Shown: positions 19,883 to 29,529, counted from the first letter of the stretch. The stretch is DNA of 64,000 nucleotides from Pseudocolwellia sp049933045 (GCF_049933045.1 NZ_CP187926.1:3782001-3846000); one strand, 5' to 3'. Notes: generated from the sequence alone by a model not told the origin. Translations and numbers: made by a program.

Positions 19883-20343
19883 CCAAAACTCCTAAGATGT
19901 CAGTTTTTATTTATTCTAAATTAGAAGAACAAATTATATGACAGGAAATTAACTAAAATTAATAACTATAAATAGCATTATCTACGTACTTATCCACAAC
20001 TTCAATATTGACATTTAGAATAATGTAACAAAGATACTAGAATTACATCTAAGTAATTATTTATTATAACATTTAAATTTAATAACATTATAATATTTAT
20101 ATTAAAAAACGAAGAAATTTAATCATAAAAATATCAAATTATTTTAATGATATATTCAAAATGTGATGAAACTGTGGATACTTGAGTATTTTTAATAAAG
20201 ATCACCAACGATCCTTTAAAAAAATACATTGAGTTGATGTTGACGCCTATAATTATTCTGTATATAATTCTGCCTCTTTTTTAGACCAGTGTGCTCATTT
20301 TAAGGCGACTTGCCAGGGCAACAACAACCGACGGATTAGCGTA
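19883..20343. promoter_or_regulatory. dnaA-rpmH divergent intergenic region
   Basis: This gene-free 461-bp spacer holds the dnaA promoter region on one side and the rpmH promoter on the other. A very AT-rich stretch spans about 20030-20165. A perfect DnaA box TTATCCACA lies at 19990-19998 and a near-perfect one (TGTGGATAC) at 20173-20181. Only two GATC sites occur, near 20200. It fits dnaA autoregulation; in Pseudomonas the equivalent spacer is the origin itself, so an origin role cannot be excluded. Confidence 0.7.
20240..20268 (+). promoter_or_regulatory. sigma-70 promoter for rpmH-rnpA-yidD-yidC
   Basis: A TTGACG -35 box at 20240-20245 is followed after exactly 17 bp by a perfect TATAAT -10 box at 20263-20268. 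It is about 75 bp upstream of the rpmH start and is one of the strongest promoter matches in the window, as expected for a ribosomal protein gene. Confidence 0.85.
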
Positions 20344-20478
20344 ATGAAAAGAACATTTCAACCTAGTGTATTAAAGCGTAAACGCAACCACGGCTTTCGT
20401 GCTCGTATGGCAACTAAGAACGGTCGTGCAGTTATAGCACGTCGTCGTGCTAAAGGCCGCGCAAGCTTAAGCGCATAA
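20344..20478 (+). CDS. rpmH: 50S ribosomal protein L34
   Basis: A 44-residue, very basic ribosomal protein of the large subunit. It starts MKRTFQPSVLKRKRNHGFRA and ends RRRAKGRASLSA, the invariant pattern of L34. It is directly upstream of rnpA, the order in nearly all bacteria. Confidence 0.97.
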   Translation: MKRTFQPSVLKRKRNHGFRARMATKNGRAVIARRRAKGRASLSA

Positions 20479-20518
20479 TCTCTATCTTGATTTATCAAAT
20501 AGAGTTCGAGTAACTACC

Positions 20519-20875
20519 ATGGTTACTTATGAATTTAATCGGGAGTCACGTTTGTTGACTCCCGGTCAATTTCAATCAGTTTTTACTAAGCCAATTAGAT
20601 TTGGTTCTAACCACATCACAATTCTTGTTTCTCAAAATCCTGATAATAACAATCGCTTGGGTTTAGCTATAGCTAAAAAACGAGTGAAGCTTGCTGTTCA
20701 GCGAAACAGAATTAAAAGATTGATTAGAGAAAGTTTTCGTTTAAATCAGCATGACCTCCCCCATATAGATATTGTCGTTATGGTGAAATCAGGTACTGAT
20801 AAACTAGACAACAGCGAAATTAATCAACAATTAGAAAAAATATGGCGAAAAATAATTCAGCGCCACAAAGCGTAG
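20519..20875 (+). CDS. rnpA: ribonuclease P protein component
   Basis: Protein cofactor of RNase P, which matures tRNA 5' ends. The family hallmark RNRIKRLIRESFRLN (the RNR motif) is at about residues 61-75. Its 118 residues and basic character are normal. The last 34 bp overlap the start of yidD in another frame, a frequent arrangement that couples their translation. Confidence 0.96.
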   Translation: MVTYEFNRESRLLTPGQFQSVFTKPIRFGSNHITILVSQNPDNNNRLGLAIAKKRVKLAVQRNRIKRLIRESFRLNQHDLPHIDIVVMVKSGTDKLDNSEINQQLEKIWRKIIQRHKA

Positions 20876-21090
20876 CTATATTTTTTATAAAAGCTTACCA
20901 ACGCTTACTCAGCCCTCTACTTGGTAACAATTGTAGATTCAATCCAACTTGCTCTTTTTATGCTATTGAAGCAATTAATCGCTTTGGTGTGTTAAAAGGT
21001 TGTTGGTTAGCGAGCAAACGTATACTAAAATGCCATCCACTTAATGCGGGAGGATCTGATCCCGTGCCACCATCAAAAAAAGAGAAATAA
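20842..21090 (+). CDS. yidD: membrane protein insertion efficiency factor YidD
   Basis: Small membrane-associated protein thought to help YidC insert membrane proteins. It shows the conserved YQRLLSPLLGNNCRFNPTCS segment with its two cysteines and YAIEAINRFGVLKG. Length is 82 residues, normal for the family. It overlaps rnpA and ends 6 bp before yidC. Confidence 0.95.
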   Translation: MAKNNSAPQSVAIFFIKAYQRLLSPLLGNNCRFNPTCSFYAIEAINRFGVLKGCWLASKRILKCHPLNAGGSDPVPPSKKEK

Positions 21091-21096
21091 CTCATT

Positions 21097-22734
21097 ATGG
21101 AATCTCAACGCAGTTTTCTGTTCATTGCGCTTCTGGTTGTAACCTATTTATTATTTAGTGAATGGCAACAATCAAATGCCCCTGCACCAGTAATAATTGA
21201 ACAATCAGAGCAAGTACCAACAAATACTATTCAAAACGCTGATGGCGAATATATTCCAGAGTCTTCTTCAAATACTTCAATTGTTCAAGAAGTAGCGAGT
21301 CCTGTTAAACAACTAATTTCAATTAATACTGATGTTTTGACATTAAAAATTGATACTCGTGGTGGTGACATTGTTGACGCCAAATTATTAAAATTCGATA
21401 CCGAACAAGGTAACGGTATTCCATTTACAGTAATGCAAAATGGACCTAAAAAATATGTAGCACAAAGTGGCTTAATTGGTGAGCAAGGTATTGACCGTGT
21501 AATAGCTGGTCGCCCTATTTATCAAACATCCGAAAAACAGTACGACTTAGCAGATAAAGAGTCATTAACTGTTGATTTAGATTTTGTGACTAACGACGGT
21601 TTAGCAGTAACTAAGCGTTTCACATTTAATAAGTCGAGCTATAGTATTAATATAGAATACATTGTTAAAAACAACACAGCGACTGTGGCTAGTGTTCAAA
21701 TGTATGGTCAACTTAAGCAATCAACACTAGTAGAAAGCGGTTCAGCACTTATGCCAACGTATCGCGGAGCTGCTTATTCAACTGATGATGATAGATACGA
21801 AAAATATAGCTTTGATGATATTGCAGAAACTAAGTTGAATATTTCAACTATGGGTGGTTGGGTAGCTATGTTAGAACATTACTTTGTTTCTTCATGGGTT
21901 CCACATCAAGATGATTCAAATCAATTTTATAGCTCTTATATAAATCAAGATGCAGTAATAGGCTTTAAAGCACCAGTTCTTAGTGTACAACCCAATACTG
22001 AAGCCGTTACATCGGCTATTTTTTATGTAGGACCGAAGGATCAAGTATTACTAGAATCTATAGCACCTCATTTAGGCTTGACTATTGATTACGGATTTTT
22101 ATCAATGATAAGCCAACCATTATTCTGGTTGCTTATTAAAATACAATCTCTCGTTTCTAACTGGGGATTAGCTATTATTGTTATTACCTTAATAGTTAAA
22201 GGTGGTATGTACCCATTAACTAAAGCGCAATATACCTCTATGGCAAAAATGCGTGCATTAGCACCTAAAATGGCACAGCTTAAAGAACGCTTCGGTGACG
22301 ACAGACAGAAGATGTCGCAAGCTACTATGGAAATGTATCGTAAAGAGAAAGTAAACCCAGCTGGTGGTTGTTTACCTCTTATAATACAAATGCCAATTTT
22401 CTTAGCGTTATACTGGGTATTTTTAGAAAGTGTTGAATTACGCCATGCGCCATTTATGTTATGGATACAAGATTTATCTGCTATGGATCCATACTTTGTA
22501 CTACCTGTATTTATGGGAGCTAGTATGTTTGTAATGCAAAAAATGCAACCTATGACTGTACAAGATCCAATGCAACAAAAAATTATGCAGTATATGCCTG
22601 TAGCCTTTTCGGTCTTTATGGCATGGTTCCCATCAGGTCTTGTACTTTACTGGTTCATAAGTAACTTGATATCTATCGCTCAAATGAAAATTATATTTTC
22701 CGGCATAGAGAAAAAGAAAGCACAACAAGCATAA
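21097..22734 (+). CDS. yidC: membrane protein insertase YidC
   Basis: Inner-membrane insertase that acts alone or with SecYEG. The N-terminal signal-anchor (residues 5-22) is followed by a low-complexity linker, then the large periplasmic P1 domain (about 60-330). The conserved five-helix insertase core follows, with GGCLPLIIQMPIFLALYWVF, and the positively charged tail KKKAQQA ends the protein. Length 545 equals that of E. coli YidC (548). It is the last gene before an intrinsic terminator. Confidence 0.97.
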   Translation: MESQRSFLFIALLVVTYLLFSEWQQSNAPAPVIIEQSEQVPTNTIQNADGEYIPESSSNTSIVQEVASPVKQLISINTDVLTLKIDTRGGDIVDAKLLKFDTEQGNGIPFTVMQNGPKKYVAQSGLIGEQGIDRVIAGRPIYQTSEKQYDLADKESLTVDLDFVTNDGLAVTKRFTFNKSSYSINIEYIVKNNTATVASVQMYGQLKQSTLVESGSALMPTYRGAAYSTDDDRYEKYSFDDIAETKLNISTMGGWVAMLEHYFVSSWVPHQDDSNQFYSSYINQDAVIGFKAPVLSVQPNTEAVTSAIFYVGPKDQVLLESIAPHLGLTIDYGFLSMISQPLFWLLIKIQSLVSNWGLAIIVITLIVKGGMYPLTKAQYTSMAKMRALAPKMAQLKERFGDDRQKMSQATMEMYRKEKVNPAGGCLPLIIQMPIFLALYWVFLESVELRHAPFMLWIQDLSAMDPYFVLPVFMGASMFVMQKMQPMTVQDPMQQKIMQYMPVAFSVFMAWFPSGLVLYWFISNLISIAQMKIIFSGIEKKKAQQA

Positions 22735-22752
22735 TAGTTGATGCAATATAAC

Positions 22753-22778
22753 AAAGGTGGCTCATGCCACCTTTTTTT
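22753..22778 (+). terminator. yidC terminator
   Basis: AAAGGTGGC, a four-base TCAT loop and GCCACCTTT form a perfect 9-bp stem that runs into a seven-T tract, 19 bp after the yidC stop codon. It is a canonical intrinsic terminator of the rpmH-yidC transcript. Confidence 0.92.
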
Positions 22779-22867
22779 ATACCTATAAAAAAATCCTCTC
22801 GTTTCATCAAAAGCATTCTACGTTTATAATACAGTTGAAAATTAAATCGATTTAACTGAGATAAACA

Positions 22868-24253
22868 ATGACAGAGCTTAGCTTTTCTAATACATCTAAA
22901 GAAACCATTGCTGCACAAGCTACCGCACCAGGTAGAGGTGGAGTTGGCATTATCAGAGTATCTGGCCCAGAAGTACAAAATGTAGCTAAAGCTATTTTAG
23001 GTAAAGTTCCTGAACTAAGAAAAGCTGAATACCTGCCTTTTAAAAGCTTAAATAATGAAATATTAGATCAGGGCATCGCACTTTATTTTAAAGGTCCAAA
23101 TTCATTTACTGGTGAAGATATTATTGAATTTCAAGGTCACGGCGGCCCTGTAATTTTAGATATGTTACTTAAAGAAATTTTATCCGTACCTAAAGTCAGA
23201 ATGGCAAATCCTGGTGAATTCAGTGAACAAGCATTTTTAAACGATAAACTCGATTTAACACAAGCAGAAGCCATTGCTGATTTAATCAATTCAAGCTCAG
23301 AGCAAGCAGCAAAGTGTGCACTTAATTCCCTACAAGGTGATTTCTCTAAACTTATTAATCAACTCGTTGAAGATACAATTCATTTAAGAATGTACGTAGA
23401 AGCTGCCATAGATTTTCCAGAAGAAGAAATTGATTTTCTAGCAGATAAAAAAGTTGTAGATAAGCTAAAAAGTATCATTGCTCAAGTGATTGATGTGCGT
23501 AAGCAAGCACACCAAGGAGCGATTATTAGAGAAGGGATGCGTGTTGTTATCGCAGGTAGACCTAACGCAGGTAAATCAAGTTTACTGAATGCACTAAGCG
23601 GTAAAGAAAGCGCGATAGTAACTGACATAGCTGGCACAACTCGCGACGTCCTCTCAGAGCAAATACATATTGACGGAATGCCACTACATATTATTGATAC
23701 TGCAGGTTTACGAGAAAGCACAGATAAGGTTGAACAAATAGGTATTGAGCGCGCATGGAACGAAATTAGCCAAGCCGATCGTGTATTACTTATGGTGGAT
23801 TCATCACTAAATATTGATGAGGATCCTAAGCAACAATGGCCTGAGTTTTTTGCCAAACTACCTGAAAAAATTGGTTTAACGGTTATTCGTAATAAAGCTG
23901 ACATTAGTAAAGTTCAAACAGGATACTCAAATCCAAATAACACACCTACAATCACATTATCAGCTAAAAGTGGCGATGGTGTTGCTGTACTAAAAGAGCA
24001 TTTAAAAGAGATTATGGGCTATCAGGGAAGTACTGAAGGTGGTTTTATGGCTCGCCGTAGGCATTTATCTTCATTGGAAAAAGCACATAATCATTTAGAG
24101 ATAGGTTTAGAACAACTAGAATCTTATGTAGCAGGTGAAATACTTGCTGAAGAACTAAGGTTTTGCCAAGAAGAACTTAACCAAATAACAGGTGAATTTA
24201 CTAATGATGACTTATTAACTGAGATATTTTCATCGTTTTGTATCGGTAAATAA
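22868..24253 (+). CDS. mnmE: tRNA modification GTPase MnmE
   Basis: Works with MnmG to install the carboxymethylaminomethyl group on wobble uridine 34. It has an N-terminal folate-binding domain (APGRGGVGIIRVSG), a helical domain, and an inserted G domain. In that domain the G1 GRPNAGKSS, the G2/G3 region DIAGTTRD and DTAGLRE, and G4 NKAD are visible. The C-terminal FCIGK carries the conserved cysteine. Its length of 461 is typical. Its partner mnmG lies 0.9 kb downstream across oriC. Confidence 0.97.
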   Translation: MTELSFSNTSKETIAAQATAPGRGGVGIIRVSGPEVQNVAKAILGKVPELRKAEYLPFKSLNNEILDQGIALYFKGPNSFTGEDIIEFQGHGGPVILDMLLKEILSVPKVRMANPGEFSEQAFLNDKLDLTQAEAIADLINSSSEQAAKCALNSLQGDFSKLINQLVEDTIHLRMYVEAAIDFPEEEIDFLADKKVVDKLKSIIAQVIDVRKQAHQGAIIREGMRVVIAGRPNAGKSSLLNALSGKESAIVTDIAGTTRDVLSEQIHIDGMPLHIIDTAGLRESTDKVEQIGIERAWNEISQADRVLLMVDSSLNIDEDPKQQWPEFFAKLPEKIGLTVIRNKADISKVQTGYSNPNNTPTITLSAKSGDGVAVLKEHLKEIMGYQGSTEGGFMARRRHLSSLEKAHNHLEIGLEQLESYVAGEILAEELRFCQEELNQITGEFTNDDLLTEIFSSFCIGK

Positions 24254-24295
24254 AGCTAAAAATCCGTATTATTTAACCCCATTTATGAGAGAAAT

Positions 24296-24739
24296 ATGAG
24301 TTCATATCAAATTATTGTTGGCAGTATGTTAGGTGGAACTGAGTACGTAGCTGAAGCTTGTGAAGAACAATTAAACACTTTAGGGCATCAAACTCAGCTG
24401 CATTTAGCGCCTAATTTTAACGAAATAGAAAATAAAAACATAAATTGGCTCATTTGCATCTCAACCCACGGTGCAGGAGATTACCCTGATAATATCGAAA
24501 ATTTCGTTTTAGATCTTGAAAACAGCACACAGGATCTAACAAGCATTAATTATATGATCATAGGGATCGGTGATCGTAACTATGATACTTATTGCTTGGC
24601 CGCTAAAAATATAGATAAACTATTGGATTCAAAGGGTTGCAACAATATAACACCCATAAAACTTATGGATATGTCACAAGATATAGATCCAGAAGATCTT
24701 GCTCAATGCTGGATCACTGAAAATAAAGATCTATTATAA
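24296..24739 (+). CDS. mioC: flavodoxin-like protein MioC
   Basis: Short-chain FMN-binding flavodoxin; in E. coli it supports biotin synthase electron transfer, and its transcription enters oriC. The FMN phosphate loop region GSMLGGTEYVAE and the STHGAGDYPDN and GIGDRNYDTYCLA loops are clear. Length 147 is standard. Position beside the origin matches E. coli and Vibrio. Confidence 0.93.
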   Translation: MSSYQIIVGSMLGGTEYVAEACEEQLNTLGHQTQLHLAPNFNEIENKNINWLICISTHGAGDYPDNIENFVLDLENSTQDLTSINYMIIGIGDRNYDTYCLAAKNIDKLLDSKGCNNITPIKLMDMSQDIDPEDLAQCWITENKDLL

Positions 24740-24755
24740 TGAACTTACTAAGAAG

Positions 24756-25075
24756 TTATTCACAGAATAACAAAAATAAAACAGCTATTGTGTATAACTC
24801 TGTGATCAACCTATTATTTTCTTATTATTATTCAGTGTATAGAAATAAAACTTATTCTCCCTGTGGATAACAAGCCCTTTTGATCATAGGTTTAAAGTTA
24901 AATGATCCAAGGTTGTGAACAAGCTTTATAGTGACCTAACTTATTGTAATTAAAATCATAAAATGACTTATCAACAGAAAAAAGGATCCTTAATAAGTAA
25001 TAACTACAAGATCATTAAAAAGATCTTATATATATTTAAGAAGATCATACTAAGATCTTTTTCGGTATTTGATCA
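24756..25075. other. chromosomal replication origin oriC
   Basis: The mioC-mnmG spacer has DnaA-box matches at 24756-24764 (TTATTCACA), 24789-24797 (TGTGTATAA), 24862-24870 (TGTGGATAA, perfect), 24914-24922 (TGTGAACAA) and 24968-24976 (TTATCAACA). About ten GATC sites for Dam and SeqA lie within 24740-25151. An AT-rich stretch at about 24995-25070 with repeated GATCTT/AAGATC elements looks like the unwinding region, on the mnmG side as in E. coli. Position, boxes and GATC density together make this the most likely origin. Confidence 0.9.
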
Positions 25076-25151
25076 TTCCCCTCCTCCCAAAAACAAGCTA
25101 AAATACGCTCCCTAATTTGAAAAGATCATTAATCTAAAGGTTAAAAAATTT

Positions 25152-27041
25152 ATGTGGTATCAAGAAACTTACGACGTAATTGTTGTTGGCGGTGGACACG
25201 CTGGAACAGAAGCTTGTTTAGCAGCTGCACGTATGGGTTGTAAGACATTACTCTTAACGCATAATATCGATACCTTAGGTCAAATGTCATGTAACCCAGC
25301 GATAGGTGGCATTGGCAAAGGACACCTAGTTAAAGAAATTGATGCTTTAGGTGGTTTAATGGCTACAGCAACAGATCATGCTGCTATCCAATTTAGAACC
25401 CTAAACGCAAGCAAAGGGCCAGCAGTAAGAGCAACTAGAGCTCAAGCTGATAGATTATTGTATAAATCTTTTGTTAGAAATACTTTAGAGAACCATGAAA
25501 ACCTAACTATTTTTCAACAGCCTTGTGACGATCTTATTCTAGAAAACGATGTTGTTGTCGGTGTTTCAACTCAAATGGGATTAAAGTTTAAAGCTAAGTC
25601 TGTAGTCTTAACCGTAGGAACATTCCTAGCAGGTCAGATACATATTGGTTTAAATAATTATCAAGGTGGTCGCGCAGGGGATCCTGCTAGTGTGAACTTA
25701 GCTAAAAGCTTAAGAGACATGCCATTTAGAATCGATCGTTTAAAAACTGGAACACCTCCTAGACTAGATGCTAGAAGCCTAGATTTTTCTGTAATGCAAG
25801 AACAACCAGGTGACGATCCTAGACCTGTATTTTCTTATATGGGAAATAGATCGCAACATCCTGAACAGATCTCTTGTTTTATCACACATACTAATATCAA
25901 AACTCATGACATCATTCGTGGTGGACTAGATCGTTCGCCAATGTACACAGGTGTTATTGAAGGAATTGGTCCAAGATACTGTCCTTCAATTGAAGATAAG
26001 ATCCATCGTTTTGCTGATAAAGATTCACATCAAATATTTGTTGAACCTGAAGGCTTAACGACACATGAAATTTATCCAAATGGTATTTCAACGAGTTTGC
26101 CTTTTGACGTACAAATGGATTTAGTAAGATCTATTGTAGGTTTTGAAAATGCTCACATTACAAGACCAGGTTATGCCATTGAGTATGACTACTTTGATCC
26201 AAGAGATTTAAAACAAACACTTGAAAGCAAATTTATTAGTAACTTGTATTTTGCAGGCCAAATAAACGGAACGACAGGTTACGAAGAAGCTGGAGCTCAA
26301 GGCTTAGTAGCAGCAACCAATGCCGCTGCACGCGTTCAAGGTAAAGAAGAGCTTATTTTAGGTCGTGATGAAGCTTATATGGGCGTATTGATTGATGACT
26401 TAGCTACACTAGGGACTAAAGAACCTTACAGAATGTTCACCTCTCGTGCTGAATACAGATTATTATTACGTGAAGATAACGCAGATATTCGATTAACTGA
26501 AAAAGGTTACAAGCTTGGTTTAGTTGATGAAGCTCGTTGGAAACGTTTTAATGAAAAAATTGAAAACGTAGAACTAGAGCGTCAACGTTTAAAAACAACA
26601 TGGATCCATAAAGATCATGCTGCAGTAGATGATATTAATCCATTATTAAAAACACCTATTAGCAAAGAAAATAGTTTAGAAGATTTATTACGTCGTCCAG
26701 AAGTTAGTTATGATGACCTGATGAGTATTGAAAGCTTAGGTCCAAAAATAAAAGATGTACAAGCTTCAGAGCAAATAGAAATACAAATAAAATATGCAGG
26801 TTACATAGATCGTCAGTTAGAAGAAATTGCGAAAAAGAAAAAACATGAGCTTACTTTGATACCTCATGATTTTAATTTTTCACAAATATCTGGCTTATCA
26901 AATGAAGTTATTGCAAAACTAACAGACACTAGACCAGAAACTATTGGTAAAGCATCGCGAATTTCAGGTATTACTCCTGCTGCAATTTCGTTATTATTAG
27001 TTTATCTCAAAAAGCATGGTTTATTACGTAAATCAGCTTAA
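25152..27041 (+). CDS. mnmG: tRNA uridine-5-carboxymethylaminomethyl synthesis enzyme MnmG
   Basis: FAD-dependent partner of MnmE in wobble uridine modification. The FAD loop GGGHAGTEACLAAARMG starts near residue 13. The conserved CNPAIGGIGKGHLVKEIDALGG, RLKTGTPPR and FAGQINGTTGYEEAGAQG blocks are complete, followed by the C-terminal helical MnmE-binding domain. Length 629 is exactly that of E. coli GidA. It starts about 80 bp from the origin's AT-rich element. Confidence 0.97.
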   Translation: MWYQETYDVIVVGGGHAGTEACLAAARMGCKTLLLTHNIDTLGQMSCNPAIGGIGKGHLVKEIDALGGLMATATDHAAIQFRTLNASKGPAVRATRAQADRLLYKSFVRNTLENHENLTIFQQPCDDLILENDVVVGVSTQMGLKFKAKSVVLTVGTFLAGQIHIGLNNYQGGRAGDPASVNLAKSLRDMPFRIDRLKTGTPPRLDARSLDFSVMQEQPGDDPRPVFSYMGNRSQHPEQISCFITHTNIKTHDIIRGGLDRSPMYTGVIEGIGPRYCPSIEDKIHRFADKDSHQIFVEPEGLTTHEIYPNGISTSLPFDVQMDLVRSIVGFENAHITRPGYAIEYDYFDPRDLKQTLESKFISNLYFAGQINGTTGYEEAGAQGLVAATNAAARVQGKEELILGRDEAYMGVLIDDLATLGTKEPYRMFTSRAEYRLLLREDNADIRLTEKGYKLGLVDEARWKRFNEKIENVELERQRLKTTWIHKDHAAVDDINPLLKTPISKENSLEDLLRRPEVSYDDLMSIESLGPKIKDVQASEQIEIQIKYAGYIDRQLEEIAKKKKHELTLIPHDFNFSQISGLSNEVIAKLTDTRPETIGKASRISGITPAAISLLLVYLKKHGLLRKSA

Positions 27042-27071
27042 TCTTTAATCATAAGAGCCAGTAATTTACTC

Positions 27072-27698
27072 ATGTTGACTGATAAATTAAAAACACTAAT
27101 AAAAGAAACCGAATTACAGCTCTCTGATCAACAAGTAAAATTACTTATTGATTATGTAGAATTATTAAATAAATGGAATAAAGCTTATAACTTAACCTCT
27201 ATTCGCGATCCACAAGATATGATTATAAAACATATCATGGACAGCCTAATGATAGGTCCTCTGTTAGAGGGCCAACATTTTATCGATGTAGGAACAGGAC
27301 CTGGCTTACCAGGTATTCCATTAGCAATAGCATACCCAGATAAAGAATTTGTTTTATTAGATAGCTTAGGTAAGCGTATTACCTTTCTTAAACAAGTTAC
27401 CTATCAACTATCCCTTAAAAATGTAACACCTGTTCAAGCGCGCGTAGAAAAGTACCAACCTGAAAAACCATTTGATGGTGTATTAAGTAAAGCATTTTCT
27501 TCACTTAATGATATGGTTACTTGGTGTGACCATTTAGTCACTAAAGATCATGGAAAGTTCTTAGCATTAAAAGGACAGTATCCAACAGACGAAATTGACA
27601 ATTTACCTAACAACGTAACAATGATAAAAAGTCATACTATAATTGTTCCTCAATTAAATGCTGAAAGACACTTAATTGAATTAGTTAAAATACAATAA
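27072..27698 (+). CDS. rsmG: 16S rRNA (guanine-527-N7)-methyltransferase
   Basis: Methylates G527 of 16S rRNA; loss gives low-level streptomycin resistance in other bacteria. The SAM-binding loop FIDVGTGPGLPGIPLAI and the N-terminal NLTSIRDPQDMIIKHIMDS are family hallmarks. Length is 208 residues, normal. It is 30 bp downstream of mnmG and 31 bp upstream of parA, in the conserved gidA-gidB-par order. Confidence 0.96.
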   Translation: MLTDKLKTLIKETELQLSDQQVKLLIDYVELLNKWNKAYNLTSIRDPQDMIIKHIMDSLMIGPLLEGQHFIDVGTGPGLPGIPLAIAYPDKEFVLLDSLGKRITFLKQVTYQLSLKNVTPVQARVEKYQPEKPFDGVLSKAFSSLNDMVTWCDHLVTKDHGKFLALKGQYPTDEIDNLPNNVTMIKSHTIIVPQLNAERHLIELVKIQ

Positions 27699-27729
27699 AA
27701 TATTGTAAACGAGAATATTCGAGGGAATT

Positions 27730-28524
27730 GTGGGAAAAATAATTGCTGTAGCTAATCAGAAAGGTGGAGTTGGTAAAACAACAACTTCAGTTAACTTAGC
27801 TGCGTCCTTGGCTGCGACGAAAAGAAAAGTATTACTTATTGATCTTGATCCACAAGGTAATGCCTCTATGGCAAGTGGTATCGATAAATATGATGCTCCA
27901 GCGACATGTTACGAATTACTCGTTGAAGAAAAACCTTTTGAAGAAGTTGTTATTAAAGAAACAACAGGTCTTTATCACCTTATTGCGGCTAATGCTGACG
28001 TAACAGCTGTTGAAATTAAACTCATGGAAGTTTATTCAAGAGAGCAACGTTTAAAAAGAGCATTAGCTAAAGTCAGAAATGACTATGAATACATTATTAT
28101 TGACTGCCCTCCTTCATTAAACATGCTAACGGTTAATGCAATGACAGCTGCCGATTCAGTTTTAGTGCCTATGCAATGTGAATACTATGCATTAGAAGGA
28201 CTAACAGCATTAATGGATACTATTTCACAACTCACATCTGTGGTTAATGGAAGCCTTCATATAGAAGGTATTCTACGTACCATGTATGATCCAAGAAATC
28301 GCTTAGCAAATGATGTATCTGAACAGCTTAAGCGTCACTTTGGAGACAAAGTTTATAGAACGGTGATCCCAAGAAACGTGCGTTTAGCTGAAGCCCCAAG
28401 TTTTGGCTCACCAGCAATGTATTACGATAAATCGTCAACAGGCGCTAAAGCATATTTAGCATTAGCTGGTGAAATACTTCGTAAAAATGAAAAAAAAGCT
28501 AACAAAGAAACCGTAACAAGTTAA
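27730..28524 (+). CDS. parA: chromosome partitioning ATPase ParA
   Basis: Walker-type ATPase that moves the ParB-parS complex and the origin along the nucleoid. The deviant Walker A loop KGGVGKTTTSVNLAASLA carries the signature lysine at its start. Walker A' LLIDLDPQGNAS and Walker B YIIIDCPPSLNML follow. It is of the short chromosomal type (264 residues, no N-terminal HTH). The start is GTG with GAGGG upstream. It is 15 bp from parB. Confidence 0.97.
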   Translation: MGKIIAVANQKGGVGKTTTSVNLAASLAATKRKVLLIDLDPQGNASMASGIDKYDAPATCYELLVEEKPFEEVVIKETTGLYHLIAANADVTAVEIKLMEVYSREQRLKRALAKVRNDYEYIIIDCPPSLNMLTVNAMTAADSVLVPMQCEYYALEGLTALMDTISQLTSVVNGSLHIEGILRTMYDPRNRLANDVSEQLKRHFGDKVYRTVIPRNVRLAEAPSFGSPAMYYDKSSTGAKAYLALAGEILRKNEKKANKETVTS

Positions 28525-28539
28525 CATTCAAGGAAAACT

Positions 28540-29415
28540 ATGAGTCCAACTAAACGCAGAGGACTAGGCCGAGGTCTAGATGCCCTTTTAACATCAGTAC
28601 CTAAAGACTCATCTGATAATTCTTCAGCGGATTCAGAACAAAGCGAACTTCAAAAACTTCCTATCGAGCAATTAAAGCCTGGTAAATATCAGCCTCGAAA
28701 AGATATGTCGAATGACGCGTTAATTGAGTTAGCTAATTCAATTAAATCTCAAGGGATTATTCAGCCTATTGTTGTTCGTCAAACAGACAATGAAGAATAT
28801 GAAATTATTGCTGGTGAAAGACGTTGGCGAGCAGCTCAAATCGCAGGCTTAGATCGAGTTCCTTGTTTAATCAAAAATGTGCCTGATGAATCTGCTGTAG
28901 CAATCGCACTGATTGAGAATATTCAACGTGAAGATTTAAATGCAATGGAAGAAGCTATTGCATTAGAACGTTTATTAATTGAATTTGAACTGACTCACCA
29001 AGAAGTAGCTGATGTTGTAGGTAAATCAAGAACAACAGTCAGTAACTTATTACGTTTGAATAATTTAAATAACGAAGTAAAAACATTTTTAGAACATGGC
29101 GATATAGAAATGGGCCATGCACGTGCTTTATTAGCGCTTGCTGATGAAGAACAAAATAATACAGCGCGAATTGTAGTTGCTAAAGAATTAACGGTGAGAG
29201 AAACCGAAGCCTTGATTAAAAAGTTACAAGAACCTGCTAAAGAAGAAAAAGCTAAAGAGATAGATCCAGATACACAATCTTTAGAGCAAAACTTATCAGA
29301 AAAAATAGGTTCACAAGTTTCTATTTCCCATAATAAAAAGGGTAAAGGTAAACTTGTTATTTCATATACAAATTTAGAAGAGCTTGATGGCATAATCTCA
29401 AAATTTGGTACTTAA
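28540..29415 (+). CDS. parB: chromosome partitioning protein ParB
   Basis: CTP-dependent DNA clamp that loads at parS and spreads. The N-terminal CTPase domain has the PGKYQPRK motif and GERRWRAAQIAGL. The central helix-turn-helix is in the LTHQEVADVVGKSRTTVSNLLRL region, followed by GHARALL. The C-terminal dimerisation domain closes the 291 residues. Two perfect parS sites for it are present in recF. Confidence 0.97.
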   Translation: MSPTKRRGLGRGLDALLTSVPKDSSDNSSADSEQSELQKLPIEQLKPGKYQPRKDMSNDALIELANSIKSQGIIQPIVVRQTDNEEYEIIAGERRWRAAQIAGLDRVPCLIKNVPDESAVAIALIENIQREDLNAMEEAIALERLLIEFELTHQEVADVVGKSRTTVSNLLRLNNLNNEVKTFLEHGDIEMGHARALLALADEEQNNTARIVVAKELTVRETEALIKKLQEPAKEEKAKEIDPDTQSLEQNLSEKIGSQVSISHNKKGKGKLVISYTNLEELDGIISKFGT

Positions 29416-29501
29416 TGAAAACTTTTATAGTGCATTACAAGTAAGCAATAAAAAAAAAGAAATGTTTTGCACAATAATAGAGCTAGATAAGCCCTATTTT
29501 G

Positions 29502-29529
29502 TTGCAATAAAAGAGTAATTAAGTATACT
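29502..29529 (+). promoter_or_regulatory. putative promoter of the atp operon
   Basis: TTGCAA at 29502-29507 and TATACT at 29524-29529, 16 bp apart, are a good sigma-70 match about 75 bp upstream of atpI. The spacer from parB shows no obvious terminator. Confidence 0.55.
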
